A stretch of DNA of 64,000 nucleotides. Source: Massilia antarctica. GTDB lineage: Bacteria > Pseudomonadota > Gammaproteobacteria > Burkholderiales > Burkholderiaceae_D. The DNA is taken from positions 4,340,001 through 4,404,000 of the forward strand of contig NZ_CP065053.1 in NCBI RefSeq assembly GCF_015689335.1, read 5' to 3'. Under the pieces are notes generated by a model that was not told the origin of the DNA, made no database searches, and saw nothing but the letters and a program-made list of their open reading frames with translations. A program made the position numbers and the translations under genes. The first letter of the stretch is position 1. The number at the start of each line of letters is the position of its first letter. Of the stretch, positions 8,331-16,733 are shown piece after piece.

Positions 8331-8340
8331 GGAGCGCCCG

Positions 8341-9528
8341 ATGCCACTGACCTTGCGCATCCTCAGCCACCACGGCCAGGCGCCCGCGCTGCCGGCCGTG
8401 TTTTGCGTCGGCCAGGATGGCGCCAAGGTGGGCCGCGCGCCCTCCTGCGCGGTGGCGCTGCCCGACCCGGAGCAGACTATCTCGCGCGAGCACGCCCGCA
8501 TCGCTTTCGAGGCCGGCCGCTACAGCCTGACCGACGTGGGCCGCAACCCGAGCGCCATCAACGGCTATCCGCTCACCAGCGGCGAGAGCGCGCTGCTCAA
8601 TGATGGCGACCAGCTGACCATCGGCGACTACGTGCTCGGTGTCGAACTGGCGCAGCACACCATGCTTGCCATTGCCGCGCTGGCCGGCGTCGGCGAAGCA
8701 GCCGCCAGCACCAACATCCTGGACCTGATCGGCGCATCGGCCGGCGCCGACGGCGACGATCCACTCGGCCTGCTGACCGATGGCTGGCGCGCGCCCGACA
8801 GCGGCGCCGCCCAATTCGACCACGTCGCCTCGCATGCGATCCCGATGGACCAGGTGCGCCTGTGCAGCACGCCGCGCATGCTGATCCCCGACGACTACGA
8901 TCCACTGGCCGACGTGGCGCCCCCCACCGATGGCGGCGCCCGCGCCGTACTCCAGGCCCTGTTGACCGGCATGGGCCTGTCCGACACCGTCACGGCGGCG
9001 CCGCCGGCCGAACTGGCCCACCTGGCCGGCGTGATGCTGCGCCAGGCGATGGCCGGCGCCATGGCCGTGCTCAAGGCGCGCGCCGCCGGGCGCCGCGACG
9101 CGCGCTACGAGGTGCAATCGCCGCCGGAAGACACGCGCAATCCCTTGCTGGCCTGCCCCGACGCCGAGAGCGCGCTGGCGCACCTGCTGTTCGCGCCCGA
9201 CATCGGTGCCATGGGCGCCGACAAGGCCATCGCCAGCGCCTTCGACGGCGTGCGTTGCCACGAAGCGGCGATCGAGGCCGGCCTGCGCGCCGCGCTGGCG
9301 GGGGTGATCGAGCGCCTGGACCCGGTGCGCATCGCCGCCGACGCCGGGCCATCCGGCGCGCTCGCCAGGCTGCTGCCGTCGCAGTGCGAGGCGCGGCTGT
9401 GGACGCACGCCGTGCACGCCCACGACAACCTGGCGCTGGCGGCGCGGCACGACTTCGAGCAGCTGTTTGGCGCGCCGTTCGCGGCCGCCTACGACGCGCG
9501 CCTGCGCAAAATGCAGGGCGACCGCTGA
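8341..9528 (+). CDS. tagH: T6SS-associated FHA-domain protein (TagH)
   Basis: The 395-residue product opens with an FHA phosphothreonine-binding domain (about residues 18-95: VGRAPSCAVALP, TISREHARIAFE, NPSAINGYPL) and continues with the VI_FHA C-terminal region, including QLFGAPFAAAYDARLRKMQ. Fha-type proteins act in post-translational control of T6SS assembly, often under PpkA/PppA. Neither kinase nor phosphatase is in the window. It sits 10 bp after vgrG and before tssK, a common order. Confidence 0.9.
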   Translation: MPLTLRILSHHGQAPALPAVFCVGQDGAKVGRAPSCAVALPDPEQTISREHARIAFEAGRYSLTDVGRNPSAINGYPLTSGESALLNDGDQLTIGDYVLGVELAQHTMLAIAALAGVGEAAASTNILDLIGASAGADGDDPLGLLTDGWRAPDSGAAQFDHVASHAIPMDQVRLCSTPRMLIPDDYDPLADVAPPTDGGARAVLQALLTGMGLSDTVTAAPPAELAHLAGVMLRQAMAGAMAVLKARAAGRRDARYEVQSPPEDTRNPLLACPDAESALAHLLFAPDIGAMGADKAIASAFDGVRCHEAAIEAGLRAALAGVIERLDPVRIAADAGPSGALARLLPSQCEARLWTHAVHAHDNLALAARHDFEQLFGAPFAAAYDARLRKMQGDR

Positions 9529-9567
9529 ACGGCGCCCCTTCCATACGACCACCCTGGAACCTGAACC

Positions 9568-10902
9568 ATGTCATGCAACCGTAAAGTCGTCTGGTCCGAG
9601 GGCATGCTGCTGCAACCGCAGCATCTGCAGCAGCACGACCGCTATCTGCAACACCAGCTCGATGCGCGGGTGGCCGCCCTCGGCCCGTACGGCTACGGCT
9701 TTTCCAAGCTTGCCATCGACGTCGCCCAGCTCGGATCCGGCCGCATCGCGCTGACCTCCTGCGCCGCCGTCATGCCGGACGGAACCGTGTTCAGCCTGCC
9801 CTGCGACGAGGAGTTGCCGTTGCCGCTAGACATCCCGGACGACGCGCGCGATGTGCTGGTGGTGCTCGCCGTGCCCCTGCGCCGCCCCGGCGTGGATGAG
9901 GTCACGATGCACGGCGCCGGCGCCGACAATGACGCGCGCCATGCCACGGCCGAGCAGGAAGTGCGCGACAGCACCGGCCTGGACAGCAGCGCCCTGGTCC
10001 AGGTCGGCAAGCTGCGCCTGCGCCTGATGCTGGCCCAGGACGCCGCCAGCGCCCACGCCTGCCTTGGTGTGGCGAGGGTGATCGAGCGCCGGCCCGACAA
10101 GCAACTGGTGCTCGATACCGATTACCAGCCGCCATCCCTGGACCTGCGCGTGGCGCCCTACCTGCGCAGCTTCGCCGACGAACTACTAGGCCTGCTGCGC
10201 CAGCGCGGCGATGCCCTGTCCCAGCGCCTCGGCCAGCCCGGCGCGGCGGGAGCGGCGGAGATTTCCGATTTCCTGATGCTGCAAATGATTAACCGCGCCG
10301 ATCCCCTGTTCGCGCACCTGGCGGCCACGCCGCTGCTGCACCCGGAAGCGTTTTACCGCGCCGCCTTGCAGCTCGCCGGTGAATTGCGCAGTTTCGGGGC
10401 CGGCGCGCGGCGCGCGGCGCGCTACCCGGCTTACCGCCACGACGATCTGCACGCCAGCTTCGCGCCGCTGATCGAAGACCTGCGCCAGGCGCTGTCCTTG
10501 GTGCTGGAGACGCAGGCGGTGGCGCTGCCGCTCGACGAGCGCCAGTACGGCATCCGCGTGGCCCTGCTGCGCGAGCCCGAGCTGGTCAAGTCGGCCACCT
10601 TCGTGCTGGCGGTCAACGCCCAGCTGCCGGCCGAAACCTTGCGGCTGATGCTGCCGCGCCAGATCAAGATCGGATCGGTCGAAAGCATCCGCGACCTGGT
10701 CAACCTGCAACTGCCCGGCATCAGCCTGCGTCCGCTGGCGGTGGCGCCGCGCCAGCTGCCCTTCCACGCGGGCTTTACCTACTTCGAACTGGAGCGCGGC
10801 GGCGACTCTTGGCAGCAATTGAGCAGCTCGGCCGGCTTTGCCATGCATGTGGCGGGCGACTTTCCCGGCTTGCAGATGGCGTTCTGGGCGATCCGCTCAT
10901 GA
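9568..10902 (+). CDS. tssK: T6SS baseplate-membrane adaptor TssK
   Basis: The 444-residue protein starts with the TssK signature KVVWSEGMLLQPQHLQQHD and includes the DEVTMHG, LLQPQHL and ISLRPLAVAPRQLPFHAGFT segments characteristic of the family. TssK trimers link the baseplate wedges to the TssJLM membrane complex. It directly precedes tssL and tssM, as is usual. Full length. Confidence 0.94.
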   Translation: MSCNRKVVWSEGMLLQPQHLQQHDRYLQHQLDARVAALGPYGYGFSKLAIDVAQLGSGRIALTSCAAVMPDGTVFSLPCDEELPLPLDIPDDARDVLVVLAVPLRRPGVDEVTMHGAGADNDARHATAEQEVRDSTGLDSSALVQVGKLRLRLMLAQDAASAHACLGVARVIERRPDKQLVLDTDYQPPSLDLRVAPYLRSFADELLGLLRQRGDALSQRLGQPGAAGAAEISDFLMLQMINRADPLFAHLAATPLLHPEAFYRAALQLAGELRSFGAGARRAARYPAYRHDDLHASFAPLIEDLRQALSLVLETQAVALPLDERQYGIRVALLREPELVKSATFVLAVNAQLPAETLRLMLPRQIKIGSVESIRDLVNLQLPGISLRPLAVAPRQLPFHAGFTYFELERGGDSWQQLSSSAGFAMHVAGDFPGLQMAFWAIRS

Positions 10903-10914
10903 GAAAGGCATACC

Positions 10915-12228
10915 GTGTTGCAAATCGATAAAGACTGGGAACAGACCGTCTTGCGGATCGACGACGCCGCGCCCCGGCGCGCGCGCCCGGCAAGGCCCGC
11001 CGTGGCAGGAAAACAGGCGCCGCTGGCGTTCACGCCCGGAATGTACGCGTTTTGCGCGCCGCGCTGGCCGAATGCCCTGGTCGGGCTGGCCACGCCGCTG
11101 CTGGAATTTGCGCTGCAAGCGCGCGCCGGCGCGGCCCATGTCGACCTGCCCGCACTGCGCCAGCAACTGCTGCAGGGGATGCAGCGTTTTGCCGCCGACG
11201 CCGCGCGCCACGGCAGCGCGCCGGCCACCGTGGCGGGAGCGCAGTATTGCCTGTGCACCTTGCTCGATGAAACGATCTCGGGCACGGCGTGGGGCGGCAA
11301 CGGCGTCTGGGCCAGCCAGAGCCTGCTCGTCCACTTTCACAACGAGGCGTTCGGCGGCGAAAAATTCTTCCTGATCTTGCAGAAGCTGTGCCAGGACCCC
11401 GATACGAACCTGGACTTGCTGGAATTGATGTACCTGTGCCTGGCGCTGGGGCTGGAAGGGCGCTACCGGGTCATCGATGGCGGGCAGGCGCGGCTCGATA
11501 CCATCCGCCAGCGCTTGCAGCTGCTGATCCGCAAGCAAAGAGGCGCCTGCGACATGGCCTTGTCGCCCGACTGGCAGGCGCCGCCGGTGGCGCGGGCGCC
11601 GGCGCGTCCCGCTGTGCTGGCGCTGTCGCTGGCGGCGATGCTGGCGATTCTGCTGGGCCTGGGCGTTGCCGCCCGCGTCACGCTCGACCGCAACACCGAC
11701 CCGGTTGTCGCCAGCCTTGCGGCGCTGAGCGTGCCCAATGCCGCGCCCCCGGCGCCCGTGGCAACGATGGCGCTGGCGGCGCCGCCGCGCCTGGCCGCCT
11801 TGCTGGCGCCCGATGTCGAACGCGGCTTGATCAGCGTCACCGACGCCGCGGCGCAGTCGACCATCGTGCTGCACGGGGAGGGCGTGTTCGCCTCGGGCAG
11901 CGCGGATGTCGCCGCGCCCTTTCTGCCCCTGCTTGATCGTATCGCCGGCGCGCTCGCGCCCTTGCCGGGGCGGGTGCTGGTGATCGGCCATACCGACGAC
12001 GTGAAGAGCGCCTCGCCGCGCTTTCCGTCGAACCAGGCGCTGTCCGGCGCGCGCGCGACCACCGTGGCGGCGCTGCTGGCGTCGCGCGCGGCGTCGGCGG
12101 ACCGCTTCACCGCCCAGGGACGCGGCGACAGCGCGCCGCTGGTGCCCAACGATAGCGCAGCCAACCGCGCACGCAACCGGCGTGTGGTCATCATCCTGTC
12201 GCGCGACAACCTTGAGGGAACCCCATGA
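10915..12228 (+). CDS. tssL: T6SS membrane-complex protein TssL with C-terminal OmpA domain
   Basis: The GTG start lies 12 bp after tssK. Residues 40-220 form the cytoplasmic DotU/IcmH domain (YCLCTLLDETISGTAWG, LVHFHNEAFGGEKFF, LGLEGRYRVIDGG). One membrane helix follows at about 233-255. Residues ~305-430 are an OmpA-like peptidoglycan-binding domain (VIGHTDDVKS, NQALSGARA, NDSAANRARNRRVVI). This evolved TssL anchors the membrane complex to the cell wall by itself, so no separate TagL is needed. Its stop overlaps tssM by 4 bp. Confidence 0.95.
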   Translation: MLQIDKDWEQTVLRIDDAAPRRARPARPAVAGKQAPLAFTPGMYAFCAPRWPNALVGLATPLLEFALQARAGAAHVDLPALRQQLLQGMQRFAADAARHGSAPATVAGAQYCLCTLLDETISGTAWGGNGVWASQSLLVHFHNEAFGGEKFFLILQKLCQDPDTNLDLLELMYLCLALGLEGRYRVIDGGQARLDTIRQRLQLLIRKQRGACDMALSPDWQAPPVARAPARPAVLALSLAAMLAILLGLGVAARVTLDRNTDPVVASLAALSVPNAAPPAPVATMALAAPPRLAALLAPDVERGLISVTDAAAQSTIVLHGEGVFASGSADVAAPFLPLLDRIAGALAPLPGRVLVIGHTDDVKSASPRFPSNQALSGARATTVAALLASRAASADRFTAQGRGDSAPLVPNDSAANRARNRRVVIILSRDNLEGTP

Positions 12229-15200
12229 AACGCTTGCTGCGCTTTCTTGTTTCGCCAACTGGCCTGACCTTCGTGGCGTTGGTGCTGCTGGCGGTGCTGA
12301 TCTGGACCCAGGCACCGCTGCTGGCATTTAACGGCGCCGTGCCTTTCGCGGCGCCACGGACGCGCGCGCTGGCGATCGTGGCGCTGCTGGCCGTGTGGAT
12401 GATCTTTCTGGGCGCGCGCTGGGGCAGGGCGGCGCTGGCGCGGCGCGCGGCGGCGTCTGCGCCGCCACCGGAGCAAGTGGCCGCCGCCGACGAACGGCGC
12501 CTGCTGGCACAGCGCCTGCGCGCGGCCCTGGCTTTGGGACGCAAGGCGCGCGGGCGCTGGGCGGCGCCGCTGCCATCGTATGTGCTGCTGGGCGGCCCCG
12601 GTAGCGGTAAAACCAGCATGCTGGAGCAGTCCGGCCTGACCATGGCGCTGGCGCAGGCACGCGCCGGGCGCACCCTGGCGCCGACCGCGCGCTGCGAATG
12701 GCGGGTCAACGGCGCGGCGCTGCTGCTCGATACGCCCGGCCACTACAGCACCGACGATGGTGCCGCCTGGGCCGATGCGCTCGCCCTGCTGCGCCAGCGG
12801 CGGCGCCAGTGCCCGCCGGGAGGCGTGATCGTGGTGCTGAGCGCCGCCGCCCTGCTGAGCCAGGGCGCGGCGGCCAGGCGCACACAGGCGCATGCGATCC
12901 GCGCGAGGATCGATGAATTGCAGCGCCAGCTCGGCGTTGTCGTGCCGCTGTATGTGGTGGTCAGCAAGTGCGATTTGCTGCCCGGTTTCGGCGCCTGGTT
13001 CGATTCCTTGGCCGAACATGACCGGGCCCAGGTGTGGGGCATGAGCTTTCCGCTCGGGCCGGATGCCGCCGGCGAAGGCTTTGGCGCGCGCTTCGAGGCG
13101 CTCGAACGCCAGCTGCGAGCGCGCCTGATCGAGCGCATGCAGAGCGAAGACGATGAGACGCGGCGCGCGCTGGTGTTCGGCTTCCCGCAACAGTTTTCCA
13201 CCCTGGGCGAGGCGCTGCGCTCGTTTTTGGACGAGGCCTTCCAGCCCAGCGAATTCGGCGACGAACTGATGCTGCGCGGCGCCTATTTTGTCAGCGCGGC
13301 GCCGGCCGACGGCGGCTTCGGACCGGGCGCGCGCAGCTATTTTCTGACGCGCCTGCTGCGCGACCTGGTCTTCCAGGAAAGCGGCTTGCAAGCGCACAGC
13401 GCCGCGCGCACGGGGCGGCGGCGCCTGCATGGACGCATCGCGCTGGCGGCGAGCGCTTTGGTCCTGCTCGCGGGCACGGCCGCCCTGGCGCGCAGCTTCG
13501 CCGGCAACCGCGCGTACGTGCAGCAGGCGGCGCGCCAGACCGTGCTGGCCCGGCAGGCGGCGCGCGCCCTGGTTCCGGCCGAGCGCACCGTGCTGGCGCC
13601 GCTGGCCCTGCTCGACGCGGTGCGCGTCATGGCGGGCAGCGACGAGGAGCGCGCCGGCGACGCGCCGCTGTCGATGCGGCTTGGCTTGTATCAGGGCGAG
13701 CGCCTGGGCACGGCGGCAGACGGCGCCTATCGCCGTCTGCTGCGCGCCACCCTGCTGCCACGGGTACAGGAGCGCATGGAAATCGAATTGCGCCGTGGCG
13801 CCGCGCACGACAGCGACTATCGCTACGAATTGCTGCGCGTGTATCTGATGCTGGGCCAGAGCCGGCATCGCGATCCGCTGGCCCTGCGCGGCTGGTGCGA
13901 GCGCCATCTCGACAACGCCGCGCCCGCCGCGCGCCATCTGGCGGCCTTGTTCTCGGAAGCGACCCTGGCCGGCGCGCCGGTGCAGCTCGACCCGCAGCTG
14001 ATCGCCGCCACCCGCCAGGCGCTGGACTCGCTGCCGCTCAGCGAGCGCGTCTACCAGCGCCTGCGCCAGGCGCCGGGGCTGGCCTCTCTGGCCGACCTCG
14101 ACCTGGCCGCGCTGGGCGGCCCGGGCCTGAGCCAGGTGCTCACGCGCCGCAGCGCGCTGCCATTTTCGCGCGGCGTCCCCGGCCTGTTCACGGTGGCCGG
14201 TAACACGGCCTTCCTCGGCCTGCTCGACCACGCCGTGGCCGCCGAGGTGGCCGATGGCTGGGTGCTGGAGCGGCGCGATGCGGGCTTGAAGGCGGCCGTG
14301 CTGCGCCTGTACGCCGACGACTACATCGCCCAGTGGGATGGGCTGCTGGCCGATATCGCCCTGGCCCCGGTCGACAGCATCGATGGCGCCGTGCGCACCC
14401 TCAACGCGCTGGCGGGGAGCGAATCGCCGCTGCGCAAACTGTTGCAGGCCGCCGCCACCCAGACCCGCCTGGAGAGCGCCGGGCGCAAGGCCGCCGGCGC
14501 CGTCGGCGGCTTTGCCTTGCAACAGGCGGTGCAGATGACCACCCGCCGGGTCCAGGCGGCGCTGTCGGCCCCGGTGCAGCCCCCGGCCCTGGCCGCCGCG
14601 CCGGCGGCGCACCCGGTCGACCTGCATTTCGCGCGCCTGCACCGGCTGCTGGCGCCAGGTACCGACAAGGTCAGCGAGTTCGACCGGCTGATGGAATCGT
14701 TGAAGCAGGCGTCGACCGAGCTGGCGGCGGTCGCCCTGGCGCAGCAAAGCGGCCAGCCCATGCCGGCCGGCGCCGCGCTGGCCGGGCTGCGCCAACTGGG
14801 GGAGGGCTTGCCCACGCCGCTGGCGGCCCTGCTGACGACGGCCCATGCCAGCGCGGCCGGCCTGACCTTGGACAACGAACATGCGCGCCTGAACGCCTTG
14901 TGGCAGGCCGGGCCGGCGCTCCTGTGCCGCAGCGGTATCGAGGGACGCTACCCGCTGGTGCGCGGCGCCAAAACCGACGTCAATGCGGACGATTTCGGCG
15001 ATTTTTATGGCGTCGGCGGCCTGGTCGACACTTTCTTCGACAAGCATCTGTCGGCCCATGTGGACACCGGCTCGGGGCGCTGGCGCCTGCGTGCCGGCAC
15101 TAGCAACCGCCTGGGGCTCAGCCAGGAAGCGCTCGATGAATTCCAGCGCGCCGCGCGCATCCGCGCTACCTGGTTTGCCGATGGCGGCAAGCGGGTGGCG

Positions 15201-15572
15201 ATGCGCTTTTCCCTGCGCCCGCTGGACGCCGACCCGGCGCTGGCCAAGGCGGTGTTCGATATCGAGGGCCAGCTCCTCACGCATGCGGCCGGCGGAACCC
15301 TGGGCGCGACCCGTTTCCAGGTGCCGGGCGGAAAAGACAGCGAGCAGGTGCGGCTGCAGGCCGGATCCGCCGCCCTGCATACCGAGGGAAGCTGGGCCTG
15401 GCTGCACATGCTCGACCTGGGACGCCTGGAAAAAACCGCGCAGCCCGACCGCTTTGCGCTCAGTTTCGACATCGACGGGCTGGCCTTCAGGTATGAACTG
15501 AAGGCCAGCAGCGTCAACAACCCGTTCCGGCGCGAGATTGTCGAGGCCAGCCGCTGCCTGACCCGGCTGTGA
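12225..15572 (+). CDS. tssM: T6SS membrane-complex protein TssM (IcmF)
   Basis: The 1115-residue protein has two N-terminal membrane helices (about 10-35 and 47-64), a cytoplasmic GTPase-like domain with an intact Walker A motif LLGGPGSGKTS (about 121-131), a third helix near residue 410, and the long periplasmic IcmF region. TssM spans the envelope and, with TssL and TssJ, forms the docking complex. TssJ, the outer-membrane lipoprotein, is not in the window. The last 59 bp overlap the convergent regulator gene. Confidence 0.95.
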   Translation: MKRLLRFLVSPTGLTFVALVLLAVLIWTQAPLLAFNGAVPFAAPRTRALAIVALLAVWMIFLGARWGRAALARRAAASAPPPEQVAAADERRLLAQRLRAALALGRKARGRWAAPLPSYVLLGGPGSGKTSMLEQSGLTMALAQARAGRTLAPTARCEWRVNGAALLLDTPGHYSTDDGAAWADALALLRQRRRQCPPGGVIVVLSAAALLSQGAAARRTQAHAIRARIDELQRQLGVVVPLYVVVSKCDLLPGFGAWFDSLAEHDRAQVWGMSFPLGPDAAGEGFGARFEALERQLRARLIERMQSEDDETRRALVFGFPQQFSTLGEALRSFLDEAFQPSEFGDELMLRGAYFVSAAPADGGFGPGARSYFLTRLLRDLVFQESGLQAHSAARTGRRRLHGRIALAASALVLLAGTAALARSFAGNRAYVQQAARQTVLARQAARALVPAERTVLAPLALLDAVRVMAGSDEERAGDAPLSMRLGLYQGERLGTAADGAYRRLLRATLLPRVQERMEIELRRGAAHDSDYRYELLRVYLMLGQSRHRDPLALRGWCERHLDNAAPAARHLAALFSEATLAGAPVQLDPQLIAATRQALDSLPLSERVYQRLRQAPGLASLADLDLAALGGPGLSQVLTRRSALPFSRGVPGLFTVAGNTAFLGLLDHAVAAEVADGWVLERRDAGLKAAVLRLYADDYIAQWDGLLADIALAPVDSIDGAVRTLNALAGSESPLRKLLQAAATQTRLESAGRKAAGAVGGFALQQAVQMTTRRVQAALSAPVQPPALAAAPAAHPVDLHFARLHRLLAPGTDKVSEFDRLMESLKQASTELAAVALAQQSGQPMPAGAALAGLRQLGEGLPTPLAALLTTAHASAAGLTLDNEHARLNALWQAGPALLCRSGIEGRYPLVRGAKTDVNADDFGDFYGVGGLVDTFFDKHLSAHVDTGSGRWRLRAGTSNRLGLSQEALDEFQRAARIRATWFADGGKRVAMRFSLRPLDADPALAKAVFDIEGQLLTHAAGGTLGATRFQVPGGKDSEQVRLQAGSAALHTEGSWAWLHMLDLGRLEKTAQPDRFALSFDIDGLAFRYELKASSVNNPFRREIVEASRCLTRL

Positions 15573-16368
15573 ACGGCGCTGCGTACTGTTGCGTGGCGCG
15601 CCCGCTCGTATGGCGCAGGGCGTAACCCTGGCGGTAAATGCTCACCAGGCCGAGCGCGCTGCCGCTCAGTTGTTCGAGTTTCAGGCGCAGCTCGAAGATC
15701 CCCACCCGGATATTGCTGCGCGAATCGGCCTTGCCCTGGGTCTGGAAGAATTCGGAAAGTTCACCGAAGGAAACCACCCCGCCCGAGCGGCCGAGAAACA
15801 AGTCGACCAACATGAATTCGGCGCGGCTCAGGCGCACCGTGCGGCCCTGGTAGGCCACCGACAGCGATGCCGCATGCAGCGACAGCGCCGGCCCGTCCGC
15901 GAATGCCGGGCGCGCCACGGGTTCGTCTGGCGCGCCCTGGGCCGGCCTTTGCAGGCGCTGCAGCAGCAAGGATGCGCGGCGCAGCAGGTCGGTCGGGCTG
16001 ACTGGCGCGAACACCCAGTCGGCGGCCAGCATGCCGCTATCGGTGGCGCTGGGCGGGCTCTGGTGGGCGTCGACCGCCAGGATCAGTGGCGCCGGCCAGA
16101 GGCGCCGGTCGGCCATGCCGCGCGCCATGCGCTGGGCTGGAGCGAGGGCGTCGAGCAGACGGTATTCGCGGCTGTCGACCAGGATGACGTTCGCCAGGCT
16201 GGCATCGCACAGGAAGTCGGCGCTGCCGCCGTGCAGATTGAGCGCCGAGATGTCCAGCCCACTGAAGGCGAGCAGCTCGTTGCTCGTGGTGGCCGAACGA
16301 AACTCACGAATGTTCGCCATGCAGTTTTCATACAAAAGTTTTCCGCCAACATGAATATGTACACGCAT
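15514..16368 (-). CDS. Winged-helix transcriptional regulator with degenerate receiver-like N-terminus
   Basis: The 284-residue protein has an OmpR/PhoB-type DNA-binding domain at about 160-255 (VRLSRAEFMLVDLFLGRSGG, then SRSNIRVGIFELRLKLEQL and IYRQGYAL). The N-terminal half resembles a receiver fold that has lost its phosphorylation pocket: NVILVDSREYRLLD and ADWVFAPVSPTDLLRRASLL take the place of the usual KPF...ELLARV element. The ATG at 16368 has AAGGAT six bases before it; a later ATG has no ribosome site. It converges on tssM and overlaps it by 59 bp, so it is a candidate local T6SS regulator, though the tail-to-tail overlap could also make the two transcripts antagonistic. Confidence 0.8.
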   Translation of the reverse strand: MRVHIHVGGKLLYENCMANIREFRSATTSNELLAFSGLDISALNLHGGSADFLCDASLANVILVDSREYRLLDALAPAQRMARGMADRRLWPAPLILAVDAHQSPPSATDSGMLAADWVFAPVSPTDLLRRASLLLQRLQRPAQGAPDEPVARPAFADGPALSLHAASLSVAYQGRTVRLSRAEFMLVDLFLGRSGGVVSFGELSEFFQTQGKADSRSNIRVGIFELRLKLEQLSGSALGLVSIYRQGYALRHTSGRATQQYAAPFTAGSGSGWPRQSRAGTGC

Positions 16369-16733
16369 ACATTATCCTTATGATTGTGTTTTGGTACGGC
16401 GGCACTCTCTTGGCCGACGGGCCGGTCGCATACGGCGCCGGTCAACACATCAAAGCATGAAGCGCGAGGCTGGCTACCTATCGAAAGTTAGGTTCGTATT
16501 TGCCAATCGGTCAAACTGTTACATGTGAGAACGAATGCCTGCCCCAGAGTTTTTCTTCGGTGCAATCAAGCATGCCGCGCAAGGCGGTTCGGTGAAAAAG
16601 TAACAATCCACGCTTTCCATTCGATGCTTTTCGGTTAATATGTAATGCAATTGTCACAAATATAACCGCGCTTGTTCACGATTCGACCGTGGCGAACGGC
16701 AGCCGTCCGACCTGTGTTTTCGCGCTCCTTCTC
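16369..16733. other. Divergent intergenic region between two regulators
   Basis: This ~365-bp stretch is more AT-rich than its surroundings (notably 16600-16670) and must hold the divergent promoters of the winged-helix gene and the LuxR pair. I see no convincing small gene or long dyad in it. If the LuxR gene starts at GTG 16689 instead of ATG 16734, the region is 45 bp shorter. Confidence 0.5.

Noticed and set aside
5913..8501. 862-codon antisense frame over the PAAR-like gene and vgrG
   Set aside because: Low-complexity shadow of two well-identified genes.
11463..15407. 1314-codon open frame antisense to tssL and tssM
   Set aside because: It mirrors genuine T6SS genes in GC-rich DNA, is rich in Arg, Gln, Gly and Ala with no domain, and has no ribosome site.
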